Assembly (NCBI GenBank): GCA_013399305.1
Contig: VXAI01000013.1
Location: forward strand, 2,595,833-2,659,832
DNA: 64,000 nt
Source: Rostratula benghalensis
Lineage: Eukaryota; Chordata; Aves; Charadriiformes; Rostratulidae
Direction of reading: 5' to 3'
Below the pieces are notes generated by a model, which saw only the letters and a program-made list of their open reading frames with translations, did no database searches and was not told where the DNA came from. Position 1 is the first letter of the stretch. The number at the start of each line of letters is the position of its first letter. Of this stretch, positions 1 through 11,123 are shown piece after piece. The position numbers and the translations under genes are program-made.

Positions 1-704
1 ATGTTGAGACTGTCACCTGATAATGGAAACAGAAGTGTTTACAAGTGGTCCACATAGACTCCTCAAAAATGCACAGGTTTCACACTTTCTAAGAGAATGG
101 TGTTCTTTTACTGTGAATCAGTCTTTTTAGTTGACTTTAGATGCCAGGATGACCTTTACAAAGTGGTATAGACAATAACATTGAATATGCAATTTGCCAA
201 AAATGAATATTGGCACATTTTGCCTCATGAATATTTACCATCAAGACTGCTGCTGACAGCATCTCAGCAGCCCTAATCTGCAACCTGGCAGTCAGCCAGG
301 TTTCCCACTTTTCCCAGACACAAGGAAGAATTCCAGCCCTACTGGCCAGGAGGCAATGAATGATCCTGGCATCCCAATTTGATTTGCATTCCATCTGTTA
401 AATAATAAAAAAAAAAAATAATGATGAAACTAGATTTTCTAGCAGATACCACACCCAGCATCACCCTGCAGAGTGTCTGAATGCCATAGAAGACCATACA
501 ATATCAGGCAAAAAGGGACTTTGCATCTCCTTGGTGTTGCCCTAAGGCAACTTCAACAGAAACTCAATAGATCATACAGATATTTTGGGTGTGGGTGTGG
601 AAATCTCTTTTGTGAATGTCAGGCATACACGTTTCCATCATACATACCTGGCTTTAGGTGATATTTGGTTGTTGTGCTTCCCTAACAGTTGTTCCCTAGA
701 GCTG
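1..704. other. Unassigned AT-rich flank
   Basis: I recognise no gene or repeat family here. There is a short A-run near 408-419. An 85-codon frame on the minus strand (137-394) has no recognisable domain, no codon-use signal and no splice or promoter context, so I treat it as chance. The first CR1 element starts near the right edge of this block. Confidence 0.5.
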
Positions 705-884
705 CTGGGGTAGGGGAACCTCACTCCATCCCACTCCTACCAGTATGATGCCAGTGCCAGTAACAGAAGCCCAGGACCAGAAGAAAGGTTGCATGCCAAG
801 GGGAGAGCATCTGTAGTCCAGCAAAAAGGATTAACAGACACTCCAACCAGTAAGTCAGCTTCATCAGAGAATCAACTTAAAGGC

Positions 885-1330
885 CTCTGTGCAAATGCAC
901 ATAGCATGGGGAATAAACTGGAGGAGCTAGACACATGCACTCCTGCAGGGCAGTGACCTTATTGGCATCACGGGGACATTGTGGGATGGCTCCTATGACT
1001 GGGTGTTGGAATGGAAGGATACACACTTTTCAGGAAGGACAGGCAGGGGAGACAAAGGGTGGGTGGTGTCCTCTATGTCAATGACCAGCTGGAGTGCACA
1101 GAGCTGCACCTGGGGATGGATGAGGAGACAAATGAGAACTTAGGAGGGCAGGGACGGGTGATGTTACAGTGAGGCCAGTAAGACCTGACCAGTAAGACCG
1201 AGTGGATGGTGCCCTCTATAGACAGACAGAAGCAACCTTACCTTCACAAGTCCTGGTTCTCATGGGGAGCTTCAAGCACCCTGATATCTGTTGGAGGAAC
1301 AACACAGCAGGACATAAGCAACCCAGGAGG
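885..1330 (+). pseudogene. CR1 ORF2 endonuclease fragment, broken
   Basis: This is a remnant of the apurinic-like endonuclease domain at the start of CR1 ORF2, which in active elements nicks the target DNA. Visible pieces are ANAHSMGNKLEEL near the start, then after a frameshift around 940 the GITGTLWDGSYDW-like segment near 960-1005, a LYVNDQLECTELHLGMDEE-like stretch near 1070-1125, and the SF-HPDICWRNNTAGHKQ segment near 1268-1325. Several stops and frame changes interrupt it. Just after it the element is split by another CR1 tail at 1349. No product is expected. Confidence 0.8.
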
Positions 1331-1348
1331 TTCCTGAAATGTGTTGAT

Positions 1349-1430
1349 TGGTTTTGGCAGTATTAGGTTGATGGTTGAACTCGACGATCTTAAAGCTCCC
1401 TTCCACTCCAGAGGATTCTATGATTCTGTG
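1349..1430 (+). mobile_element. CR1 3' tail nested inside the larger CR1
   Basis: This is an 82-bp CR1 3' end (ggttgaactcgacgatct, then a short spacer and attctatgattctgtg) sitting in the middle of CR1 ORF2 sequence. The host CR1 reads 'gtgttgat' up to 1348 and resumes with 'ataacttcctt' at 1431, which is continuous in CR1. The 82 bp is therefore a later, strongly 5'-truncated insertion. No clear target-site duplication is visible beyond perhaps two or three bases, which is normal for CR1. Confidence 0.85.
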
Positions 1431-2040
1431 ATAACTTCCTTGTTCCAGTGACAGAGGAGACAATGAGGAGAGATGCTATGCTGGATGTTCTCAACAATAA
1501 GGAGGGGCTGGTGGGGAATGAGAAGCTCAAGAACAGTCTTGACTGCAGTAACCATAAAATCATTGATCCTTAGGGCAGCAAGGAGGGCACACATCAAGCT
1601 CATTACCCTGGACTTTAGGAGAGCAGACTTTGGCCTCTAGAAGGATCTGGTTGACAGAGTATCATGAGATAAACCCTGGAGGGAACAGGGACCCAAGAAA
1701 TCTAGTTAATATTGAAGGATCACCTCCACCAAGCTCAGGAGCAATGCATGTCAGCAAAGAGGAAACCAGGCAAAAACGCCAGGAGGCCTGTATGGATGAA
1801 CAAGGAGCTCTTGGACAAGTTCAAACAGAAAAAGGAAGCCCACAGTAGGTTCAAGAAACGACAGGTAGCCTAGGAGGAATACAGAGAAGATGTCCGAGCA
1901 GCCAGCGATCAGGTTAGGAAGGCTCAAGCCCTGATAGAATTAAATCTGGCCACAGACATCAAGGGCAATAAGAAAAGCTTCCTTAGGTATATCAGTAATA
2001 AAAGAAAGACTAGGGAAAATGTGAGCCATCTATGGAAGGA
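1431..2040 (+). pseudogene. CR1 ORF2 linker fragment, broken
   Basis: This is the continuation of CR1 ORF2 after the nested insertion. It covers the end of the endonuclease (VTEETMRRDAMLDV, NKEGLVGNEKL, SLDCSNHKI near 1448-1565) and the linker before the reverse transcriptase (KELLDKFKQKKEA near 1800; [21 protein letters not shown] near 1917-1980; [13 protein letters not shown] near 1985-2023). Stops and frameshifts occur near 1573 and through 1590-1790. The reverse transcriptase that should follow is absent, because the sequence jumps to the 3' region near 2045. Confidence 0.8.
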
Positions 2041-2290
2041 AATGGGAGACCTGAAAGGGGGGAAATTTAGATTAGATATTAGGAAGAAAACCATTACTGT
2101 GTGGGTGTTGAGGCACTGGATCAGGTTGCTCAGAGAAGCTGTTGATGCCCAATCCCTAGAGGTGTTCAAGGCCAGGCTGGATGGGGCTTTGCGCAACCTG
2201 GTCTAGTGGGAGGTGTCCCTGCCCATGGTAGGGGAGTTAGATCTAGATGATCTTTAAGGTCCCTTCCAATTCTAGCCATTCTATGATTTC

Positions 2291-2734
2291 ATATCCATCA
2301 CAATTACCACCCCATTTTGTCCCTCACCATGGAACTGATGGGACTGATCCAGATGGCTCCCAGCTGGATCACATCAACTTAGGCCTTTGTTAATGTATGA
2401 CCAGCCTAAACAAGAGTCTGTTATTTCCCTGGATGGTCTCTTCCCTTGTTTCACAGCTCCTGCTGTTATATACTTCCTTCTCTCTTTCACCTCTAGTGTG
2501 GATAAATAAGATTTCTTTCTTTTCCTACTCCAATGAACATGAAGGAGAATGAAGCCAGTGATTAGTTAATTAACTAATTATTATGCCTCATATTCAAAGT
2601 CCTTTTCCCCATCTGAAGGTGTTTTGGGGGGTTTTGTTTGTCACCTTATCTTCCTTCCCCTTATGCTATTCCCAGTATTTTAACCTTTCTTCAGATGTCA
2701 CTTCTCTTCTTGTTGCCTTCCTCTCTGGTACCCA
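2291..2734. other. Unassigned spacer with a perfect palindrome
   Basis: This is AT-rich sequence between two CR1 elements. The only structure I see is an 18-bp perfect palindrome at 2561-2578, listed separately. Confidence 0.5.
2561..2578. repeat. 18-bp perfect palindrome, ATTAGTTAATTAACTAAT
   Basis: Both strands read the same over 18 bases. It contains TTAATTAA at its centre and two TAAT-type cores. It could extrude a small cruciform or act as a symmetric site for homeodomain-like factors. Both are inferences; the palindrome itself is seen directly. Confidence 0.8.
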
Positions 2735-3405
2735 GACCCGGGGGTGACATCTGAAACTGAAGCTCTTCAGTGGCAAAATTACCTGCCAGGTAAGGCACAA
2801 CAGTCTTACTGATGCATCCCAGCAAGGTGTTTGCCTTTTTGACAGAACACCGCATTAGCTTGCACTTGTGATCTCAGATCTCAAGGCTCAGATCTATCTT
2901 TGCTGTACAGCTAATAAGCCAGTTATTGTTCATTTTGTATTTCTAAATTTTGTTTCTCCTACAAGTTAATTTTTCCACATTGCTTTTTATTGCATTTTAT
3001 CCTATTGATTACAAATCCTTTCTCCAATTCAGCGAGAACTTTTTGAATTCTTAACTTGTATCTCTCTCCTACTCCCTCAGACTATTATAAACACATTTAA
3101 CTTCATATAAGTATTTTAAAATATATTTTCTGTTATAGCATCCACATTGCCATCAGGATTAAGTAAAATATTGACTGGTAATAGATCTCTTCAAGTCCTC
3201 ATTTGATTTCTCCTCCTGTATTTGGCAAAGAGGTAATAATAACTGCACAGTTTTTCAAGCAGCTGTTTATCTACTCTACAGTAATTTCACCCAACCATCT
3301 CTTCCTAATTTGCACATACAGGATCATGTCAGCAATCCTACTCAAAGCAAAATAAATCTCATCTCCTATTTTCCTCTACCTGCTGGACTGATTAATCAGC
3401 CAGAG
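2735..3405 (-). mobile_element. Old, highly diverged CR1/L3-like relic, minus strand
   Basis: Read on the plus strand, this matches the reverse complement of the reverse-transcriptase C-terminal half of CR1 in order. Landmarks are 'catcccagcaaggtgtttgcc' like spacing near 2815-2840, 'tgcattttatcctattga' near 2990-3007, 'tttctccaattcagcgagaa' near 3019-3038 followed by 'tttttgaattc', and a stretch near 3140-3180 matching the usual 'cattgatgaagatattgaac' position. Near 3330 comes the 'ctactcaaagc' motif that corresponds to ACTAAAGTC. No reading frame survives. Divergence is far higher than in the other copies, pointing to an ancient subfamily. The ends are approximate. Confidence 0.55.
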
Positions 3406-6302
3406 AGTAAATGAGACTGCTTGACTGATCAATTTTTTACTTTTTGTCACTGTATGACTCTTTTGACGTTCACAGACACAGATTGTTTTCACTATTCTCT
3501 ACTCTTCAGCTATCTGCTACCTAAAGGTTGTCAAAGGTCCTCACTTATGCAGAAGTTCCACCAATGTTTTAAGATGAATGTCACTAGCTTAGGTATAATT
3601 CATATTTAAATATTCTCTAATTTGGTGATCTGTTTTTTTACCTCTATTCTCACTCACAATCAATAGTTTTACCTCTACTCACAATCAATAGTTTCGGAGG
3701 TTTGAAAAACTGTGTATTTAACTTTGTCACTCATCTAGTTTTCTTATCTGAGTAATAGTAGACCTTAACTGTTGAAGTTCTTCTGCAAGAGCCTGATTAA
3801 TGGCATCAAAGTCTGAGTTAAAATTTAAAAGCATCACTACTAACATACCTTGACTTGGTCCAGAATCCTGGTAAAATTATATTAAACTTTCTGATGTTCT
3901 GTGAACTAGTTTTTCCCAAGGCAAACTTGAACTTTAAAAATGTTTTTAAAAGTGCTTTAAAATGAGGAGCTTCACTTAAGCAAGGAAAGAAAACATTTAA
4001 AAACATAGGGCAGCATACAACTGCTAATTGCTAAAGTACAGCGATGTTACTTTGAAATCATTGGCTTTCACTGGATGCAAACTCAGGCCAGCTGATGGCT
4101 CTTGCCCTTCTGCAGCAATATCACATCCACTGCAATTAGCAAATCTTTCTGGGTAGCAAGGTCTGATTTAAGCTGCCATCGATCTTGCAGGGAGACCTTT
4201 TTCAACAGTCACTCCTACTCCTCATGAATCTCTGTTTCCAGTCCTGGTACCACTAGCTGGAGCTTTCCTTGCCCACCCAGCATGCCTTTCCTGCTAGCTG
4301 TGCCTCACCACTTCCCGCCGCAGTAGCTGGATCTTGGATTTTAGATTTTGGGGTTTGTTGGTTGTCCTGCCATCTCTATCACTGAGCAAACGAAATATTC
4401 AGTGTTTTTCTCCAGAGAGAGATTGTTCTGAATTTTTGTAACAATGGCAAAGAAAAAGAAAACTCAAACCTGATGCTTTTATAAATTATAAAGTCTTTTT
4501 TTTTTCTTCCTTATGGCAATCCTAGCTCCCTTCCTAATACTGTACCGGTTATAATAATCACTTAAATTAATGCATAATGAAAGCAGTGGTCATAATGGCT
4601 TCCTATCACTTATACTCAGCATTTTGCTTTTGCCCTAAGCCTACAACACCTCAGAATTGGTAAGATTTAAATGCTCGCATCCCTCAGTACACTTTGTAAA
4701 AATGAAAGACAAAGGAATTTTAGCAAAAATGTCATGATAAAATAAATTAGCTTGGATGTGCAATAGGTTAATAATGACTCACTTATAATGTTTTTTTCCT
4801 CTGAGAATCACCAAATACTGTTGAAAAATAAATGAATCCCTGAACCAATCCTCTGAGGTCAGATATGACTATATATTACATAATATAAGCACAATAAGGC
4901 TAAGGGACACACAATATTATAAAGCTAGATAGCTAGGTCAAAAATAGAGCTCAGGAAGCTCCACTGCCAGTTCCTGCTTGAGCCGCTGGAGCATGACACA
5001 TTTCCTGCTTTATTATAATTTCCTTGTCCTAATATATTGCTCTTCTAGGGCTTACGTGTTTCTTATCATTGTTTTGGTGCTTACACAAGAAGGGATCCAG
5101 GAGCTTCTTCCAGCCAGCACACTCTTGCGCTCAGCAATGCCAGAGCCTGCTGCGAGCCCTCTGGATACCCCTTCAAAGAGATGCAGATGTGTCAAGGCCA
5201 CAGCATTTCTCATGAGCCCATTTCTTTCTTTGTGTGCATGGTACCTTCAGGTTTCTGCTCTGCTGGCAGTACCTGTCAAGATCAGAGGAGCATCAAAACT
5301 CACATTTTTACAGTACATATTAAGGTAAAGACTGTTCTGGCAAAGATCCTTACAGAGTATCGTTTCTCGTCTTCTCCTCATTTCATAGGTACAAGTATTC
5401 TGCTCTGAGGAGACACTGCTCTCCTTCACTATTATTATTGAAGATGTGCGCTGTTGGCAGCAAGGTCAGCACTTCACCTTGCTCTCTGGTAAGTGTGGTG
5501 TAGTGCAGGCCATAGCCAGGCCAGTTTTTAATGGAAAATCCACATTTTCCTAACTAAAGCACAAATAGGTTATTTCCTTCCCCATCAGCCACAGTCCCAA
5601 CACACTGGGACTTTTCCCACATCTTTTTCCTTCATCTCAGTAAATATTTTCCTTCATTCATGTGATATATTTTTTTTTTCTATATAAATCCTCATTTCAA
5701 GAAAGCTGTACAATCAGGTGGAGTTCAGTTCAGAGAAGAGATACTCATGAACAAAAAAAACAACCACTAGAAAGCAAGCTCTCTGAGGGAGGATTTCAGG
5801 AGTTACCAACTTGTGAAAAGAAAAGGTTCAAAGTGGCTAATATTCTGTAGAGATATTCAGCATTGGAAGAAAAAAAACAAATCTGTGACAAAGGAAGGGA
5901 CTTCTCAGCCTTGCTGACAAAGGTATAACAGGATAAAATGAAAGAGAGATAGTTAAAGCTGGGTAAATTCAACCTTAAAGTTCTCGCCTATAAAGGCAAT
6001 CAGATGCTGTATCAGAGAGGCCAAGTAGGCAATGCATCTCCAGGGTTTGTTGTGCTTGCACAGAGAGGGTGGTTTCAACAACAACAAAAAAAAATAGTAT
6101 TTTGCTCCAGTTTCTAATATCAATTTTAGGACTGTTTTCATGACTCACGATTGTCTCTAGTTGTCTGAACCTTTGGTTGTTGTTTCTATTTTTCTGCAGC
6201 TCAAAAAAAAAAGGCAAAAACTTACATATTACCTTAACTCCAACACCTGTCTCTAGCCACCAGGTCACCACAATAATGGAAGTTGCAAAACTTCAGTTCA
6301 CA
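3406..6302. other. Unassigned AT-rich sequence
   Basis: I see no gene or recognised transposon. A short tandem duplication lies at 3636-3691. A 116-codon plus-strand frame at 4978-5328 begins with hydrophobic residues but then turns into generic serine- and leucine-rich sequence with no known domain, so it is not annotated as coding. Confidence 0.45.
3636..3691. repeat. Two-copy tandem duplication
   Basis: The 31-base unit at 3636-3666 (beginning ttttacctctattctc) is followed directly by a 25-base copy at 3667-3691 (beginning ttttacctctactc) that lacks six bases of the first. Both end in cacaatcaatag. It looks like a simple slippage duplication. Confidence 0.85.
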
Positions 6303-7620
6303 GAACCACATAATCACAGAATAGTTGAAGGTGGCAGGGACCTCTGAAGGTCATCTGGTCCAACCCCTCTGCTCAAGCAGTCACCAGACAGTTGCACAGG
6401 ATCATACCCACACGGGTTTTGAGCATCTTCAAGGACAGAGACTCTCAACCTCTCCAGGTAACCTGTGCCTGTGCTTCATCACTCTTACTATAAAAAATTG
6501 TTTCCTGATGTTCAGGTGGACCCTGCTGTGTTTCAGCTTGTGCCCATTCCCTCTGGTCCTGTCACTGGGCACCAAAGAAAAGAGCCTGACTCCATGATCT
6601 TTGCACCCTCCCTTAAGATCCTCCCCTAAGCCTTCTATTCTCCAGGATAAATAACCCCAGCCCTTCCAGCCTTTCTGCATAGGAGAGGTGCTCCAGTCTG
6701 TTAATCATTGTGATCCTTCAATGGATTCTCTCTAATATAACCATGTTTTATGTACTGGGGAGCCCAGAAATGACCACAGTACTCCGGGTGCAGCCTCACC
6801 AGTGCTGAGTGGAGAGGAAGGATGCCCTCCCTTAACCTGCAGGCAACAGTCCTCCTAATGCATACCAGGATATTGGTAGTCTTCTTTGCCATAAGGGCAC
6901 ATTGCTGGATCATCATGTTCAACTTGTTGCCCACCAGAACCCCTAGATCCTTTTCTGCCAAGCTGCTTACCAGCTGGGTGGCCCTGAGCATGTATTTGCG
7001 TCTGGGGATGTTCCTCCCCACATGCAGGACTTTGCACTTCTTGTTCAACTTCATGGGAGTCCCGCTTGCCCATTTTTCCAGTCTGACAAGGTGCCTCTGG
7101 ATGGTATCATGGCTGTATTGTGTATCAGCCACTCTTCCCGGTTTGTTACTAGCAAAATTTCTGACGGTACATTCTGCCCCATCAAACAGATCATTAATGA
7201 AGATGTTAAACAGGACTTGATCAAATATTGACCCGTCAGGTACACCACTAGTTACTGGTCTCAAAGTAGACATTGCAATGCTGATCACCACTCTCTGGGC
7301 CTAGTCATTTAGTTTTCAATCCACCTCAGTGCTCATGCAGACAGCAACTTGTCTATGAGGATCTTATGGGAAACAGTGTCAAAGGCCTTACTCAAGTCCA
7401 GGTAGTCAATATCACTGCTCTCCACTCCTCTACCAAGTCAGCCATTTCATCATAGAAGTCTATCAAGTTGGTCAAGCATGACTTCTCCTTGGCGAAACCA
7501 TAATGACTTCTGATGATTTTCTCGTTTCTAATCTGCCTGGAAATGGTTCCCAGGATTAGCTGCTCCATTAGTTCCTCAAATTCCTCATGAGGCAGGTAAT
7601 ATGAATCTCAGAATAACTGC
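6303..7620 (-). mobile_element. CR1 LINE with reverse transcriptase remnant, minus strand
   Basis: This long CR1 is in reverse orientation. Its 3' tail is at the left edge (atcacagaatagttgaaggt near 6311-6330), followed by the reverse complement of the CR1 3' region ('ggtccaacccctctgctcaa' near 6357-6376). To the right lies most of the reverse transcriptase. Reading the minus strand from about 7600 leftward gives the N-terminal palm (EELMEQLIL, KSCLTNLIDFYDE), motif A (DYLDLSKAFDTVSHKIL, near 7375-7420), then the C-terminal half at 7291-6701. The endonuclease and ORF1 are missing, which is the usual 5' truncation. The right edge near 7620 is approximate. Confidence 0.92.
6701..7291 (-). pseudogene. 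CR1 reverse transcriptase C-terminal half, inactive
   Basis: This is an open 196-codon minus-strand stretch of CR1 ORF2, which in active elements encodes the enzyme that copies element RNA onto nicked chromosomal DNA. Near residue 13 is VTSGVPDGSIFDQVLFNIF, the motif B region; the normal glutamine in PQG is D here. Near residues 42-48 the catalytic box should read FADD but reads FASN, so both catalytic aspartates are gone. After this come LEKWASGTPMKLNKKCKVLH, then [16 protein letters not shown] and the LEYC-like HPEYC segment. Upstream in the same element motif A (YLDL) survives, but stop codons (for example at the TGA near 7340) separate it. The first residue is GTG, not a real start. This is a fossil, not a gene. 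Confidence 0.88.
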
Positions 7621-8299
7621 TGGGACAGCCCAGATATCTCCGTTAACCACCTCCTTTACACTTAGGGATCTCAACTTCTTGGTCTTCACCTGCATCATGT
7701 GAGAGTGTTGTCTTGCTTAAAGAAGCAGAAATGTGGCTCTTAACTAAACTGTTGTGTGGAGCACCAGGGAGACTAACAACTCAAGTGTAATACTATAATT
7801 ATATCTTTCAGCCATAAACCAATAGTGAAATAAAACTTTTTCATATTCCAAACAAAAATTCCTTTCCTGGTTGATTCAACTTCTCTATTCTTGATTACTG
7901 TAAGTTACAGTGGTTTTCTATAGTTTCATTCTCCCAGGGAGAATTCACTGGGAATACTGAGAACTCAGCCAGGATGCTAAGGGTATAGAGAATACCAGAG
8001 ACTTGGATCACTTCAATTCTAATTACCAGGAGGTGTTAAAGTGGGCACATTAACATCAGACCAACTCAGAATGCTTTTATCTGTTTCTGTAATTGCAGTG
8101 ATCAGAGTAAGGTCATACCAACGATAATCATTATGTTTCTTTCTCATTTTTTTCCCCCACAAATAGGAAGAGATACATTTCAGTGAAGCCAAGCCAGCTT
8201 GTAAAAATTGCATTTCCTTTTAAAAATGAATAGTTCAAGATGATCTGAGGGTGCTTATTTTTTTCCAGCTTTGGATGAGGGGGGCGGAGAATTAATACT

Positions 8300-8345
8300 G
8301 ATGTCACGAATTTTATACAAATGATGTCACAAATTTTATACAAAT
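8300..8345. repeat. 23-bp tandem duplication carrying TGATGTCA
   Basis: Two adjacent 23-base copies (8300-8322 and 8323-8345) begin gatgtcac and end tatacaaat. They differ at one base (g to a at the ninth position). With the preceding T, each copy gives TGATGTCA, which resembles an ATF/CREB/AP-1-like site. The duplication is seen directly; any binding role is inference. Confidence 0.9.
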
Positions 8346-8618
8346 CCTCCTCACCCTTTATGTTTTCTTGAGCAGCTGCCCACAAGGTCAATCAACACTG
8401 CTCAGTACCACAAAACCAAGGTATATGGATATATAGCGAGTTCATCTTAGTCACTGTAATTTATATAATCAGATGAGTAAATCTTCAAAGAAAAGAGCTG
8501 ATGTAAAAATAAATGGGTTTATTGCAATGAGCCACTCCATTCAGCATTCATTTCACTTACAAGTGTTTATGATTGGCAAAATTAACTGAGGCTAGTGGTG
8601 CATCAAAAGGTGTAGGGG

Positions 8619-8631
8619 AAAAAAAAAAAAA
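8619..8631. repeat. A-run
   Basis: A run of about 13 adenines follows gggg. It has no recognisable retroposon body upstream. Confidence 0.8.
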
Positions 8632-11123
8632 GGAGATACAGGAAATTTCAAAATGAATTCTTCTAACTAGTGGTATATACACACCAGAATCTGGCCACAA
8701 ACTATGCCAAATCAACATTATGTATTGTGATTATTACATTTTGTTTTAAAGAAAAAAATAAATATGCATTATGGAAATAAAATATATTCCTAAATTTTTG
8801 AAGAACAATTCATCCCAGTGTATTGTGTCATCTACTGTAGAAAAGCAGTAGTACTGGTAGAATGAAACAAAGCTGAAGACCATTCAGCAGTATCACAAAC
8901 ACTTTTAGGGAAGAAAAAAGCCAGTAGGTAATTGAAAGGTTGATAACTGCACAGAGAATCTACTTAAAGAGAATGCAGTTTAGTGTGTTGGAATTTGGTG
9001 AGTTTAAACATCTGATTCTTGTATGCTCCAAAAAGTTTACAGAACAATTAGATTTTCACCTCAATTGAAACGCAGCCAATCCCCTTAAGTGTGCCACAGT
9101 ACCCTAAAGACACTTGGCTGAGATGGTTAGTGCTGACTTGAACTAAACCTCTCCAGAAACATTGTTATCGTGTCTGCAAAGTTCTGATTTTGCAATGTGT
9201 CCCATTCAGTTGCTGTTGAGGTCTCTTTCTGCTTGATTTCTGCAGTCTGGTACTCAAAGTTAAAAGGTCATGGTGCTTCAGAAAAAGACACCTCTACTGT
9301 GACAGAAAACATACAAGTTGTACTGGGATTTTCCATAGTTTTATGTGCACAACAGCACATTTTGATAAAAAAAGATATGCCTGGGAAGCAGAGAGGAACA
9401 CTGACTGCCTGTAGGGTGGCATGCCCGTAGGGCAGCATGCTAAGCAGGGAGACTCACAGCGCAAAGCAGGAGGAACCAGAAGAGCTGAATAGTCAGTGAA
9501 TTTGTAACACATGGAGTGAATCTAAAATGTGCAGAGGAGATCCCCTCAACCAAGTCCTGGAGGAGACAGACACTTCATCCAGATTGCTACAGCTCAGAAG
9601 GTTAACAGTGAGTAAGGTTAAACAGAGTAAGCCTGGAGCAGAGTCCTCATCATACAGGGACAGGGCTAACCAAGTCCTTTATTTTCTGGAGAGTCATGTT
9701 CAATTCTCACATTATTTTACTGTCTAATGAAACAGTCTCAAGGATGAAAAGCCTACTTGTAGTGTTCACTACATGTCCCTGGGAAGCCTCATGGCTCGTT
9801 CACATTCATCTTCCAAAGCTTCTGTGTTTTCATGCACTCAGCTGTGGCCAGATGTTAGGCCAGAATCTGTTTTGTCTATCTTTTCGTGGAGTAATGAGAT
9901 ACAAATGTAAAACTCCCTTTTAATTCCAATGTCTCCCACCCCTAGCTGAAGAAAACACAATTTATAACTGGAGTGAGATGCACATAGTGAGGATTATGGT
10001 TCAAGCTCAGTCAAAGAAGAGAACAAGTTAACACTGACCTTTTTCTTCATTTTGCACCACAAAATTAATTTATGACACAAAAAAATGATGTCACACTGGA
10101 AGAGCTCTGAAACTCCTCTGTTTTGTAGCAGTTTACCAGGTGTGCTTCTGTAGACTAGGTATTCAGTGTTCTTCAACAACACAGGTTCCCAAGTCAGCCA
10201 GGACTCTTCAGCTCTTCATGTGTTAGGCCCTCAAGCCCTGAGGCATTCTGCTGCCAAGATGGGAGCAAGTAAGTGAAAATAAATAAACTTTCCCTCTACT
10301 CTTCACTGTTATCTAAAAAGTAAACATTCTCTTTGTGGCTCCTTAGGGAGGATAAGGAAAAGAAAGTATATTTCCAACTTTTTGCTTTCAACTGGGAGAA
10401 ATACAAATTACTTATTTTGCAGAAATGAAAATATTTCCTAGAAGAGGAAAATGACAGTTTCCACTTGGCTTAATATAAACACATGCAATGATATCAGTAA
10501 TAACATCTTTGCCTATGTGAGCAATTTCAGAAAATATATTATGAACATGTAACAGAATGCCAGCTTCAATATTGACAAGATTGACAGGATCCTAATCTGA
10601 CCTGGAGAGAAGCAAACATGATATATATTTACAAGAAGTCGCAGGTAACCCTGAAAGGAGCACTGCTGATAGATAATATTTAGTTAAGACACCATACTTA
10701 TCTACTAGCTGGAAACTTTGTGGTGGGTGGTTGCAGGGCTGACCTTTGGCAAATGGCCTGGATAACAGCACTTGTTAAGATACAGAACGTAACCAATGCA
10801 AGTGGCTCAAATGCTCAAAACTGTCTAGAAGTGCATTTGCTTTCAATCTGATCACATTAAAGAAGAAAATATCCATAAGGCAGGCTGACCCGTAACCAGA
10901 AAATTACAAATAGTCTTTTGAAAAACAGGAAAAGTGAGCTTGAAAAAAAGTACAAAAGAAGCATGGACATTTGTAATGGGGGGAGACTTTTTACCAGAAA
11001 CAGCAGCAGTCACAACTTGGATTGGCACTGGCACAAACTGCCTCCAGCATCAAAACCTAAGCCTGGGCCAAACAAAACTGCCTCTCCCATTGGGCACCAT
11101 TCACTGATTATTAGTTAATTACA

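Larger units (their letters stand above)
705..2290 (+). mobile_element. CR1 LINE, internally deleted, plus strand
   Basis: This is a 5'-truncated CR1 non-LTR retrotransposon. From about 885 the plus strand encodes the start of the ORF2 endonuclease (ANAHSMGNKLEEL), later an endonuclease segment like LMG-F-HPDICWR near 1255-1295, and then the linker after the endonuclease (NKELLDKFKQKKEAHS near 1797-1845; [17 protein letters not shown] near 1930-1980). Near 2045 the match jumps straight to the CR1 3' region (frldirk..., near 2070-2205), so the whole reverse transcriptase core is missing. The right end near 2278-2290 is the usual CR1 tail of the ATTCTATG type. The frame is broken many times, first near 940, so this is a dead copy. 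The left edge near 705 is approximate, because the region between ORF1 and ORF2 is less distinctive. Known of the family: CR1 inserts by target-primed reverse transcription and most copies lack the 5' end. Confidence 0.9.

Noticed and set aside
137..394. 85-codon minus-strand open frame
   Set aside because: No recognised domain, no regulatory or splice context, and a length expected by chance.
4978..5328. 116-codon plus-strand frame with a hydrophobic start
   Set aside because: The N-terminus looks like a signal or membrane segment only because the DNA is T-rich. The remainder has no known domain and no promoter or splice sites are evident.
6822..7220. 132-codon plus-strand frame
   Set aside because: It is the antisense of the CR1 reverse transcriptase at 6701-7291.
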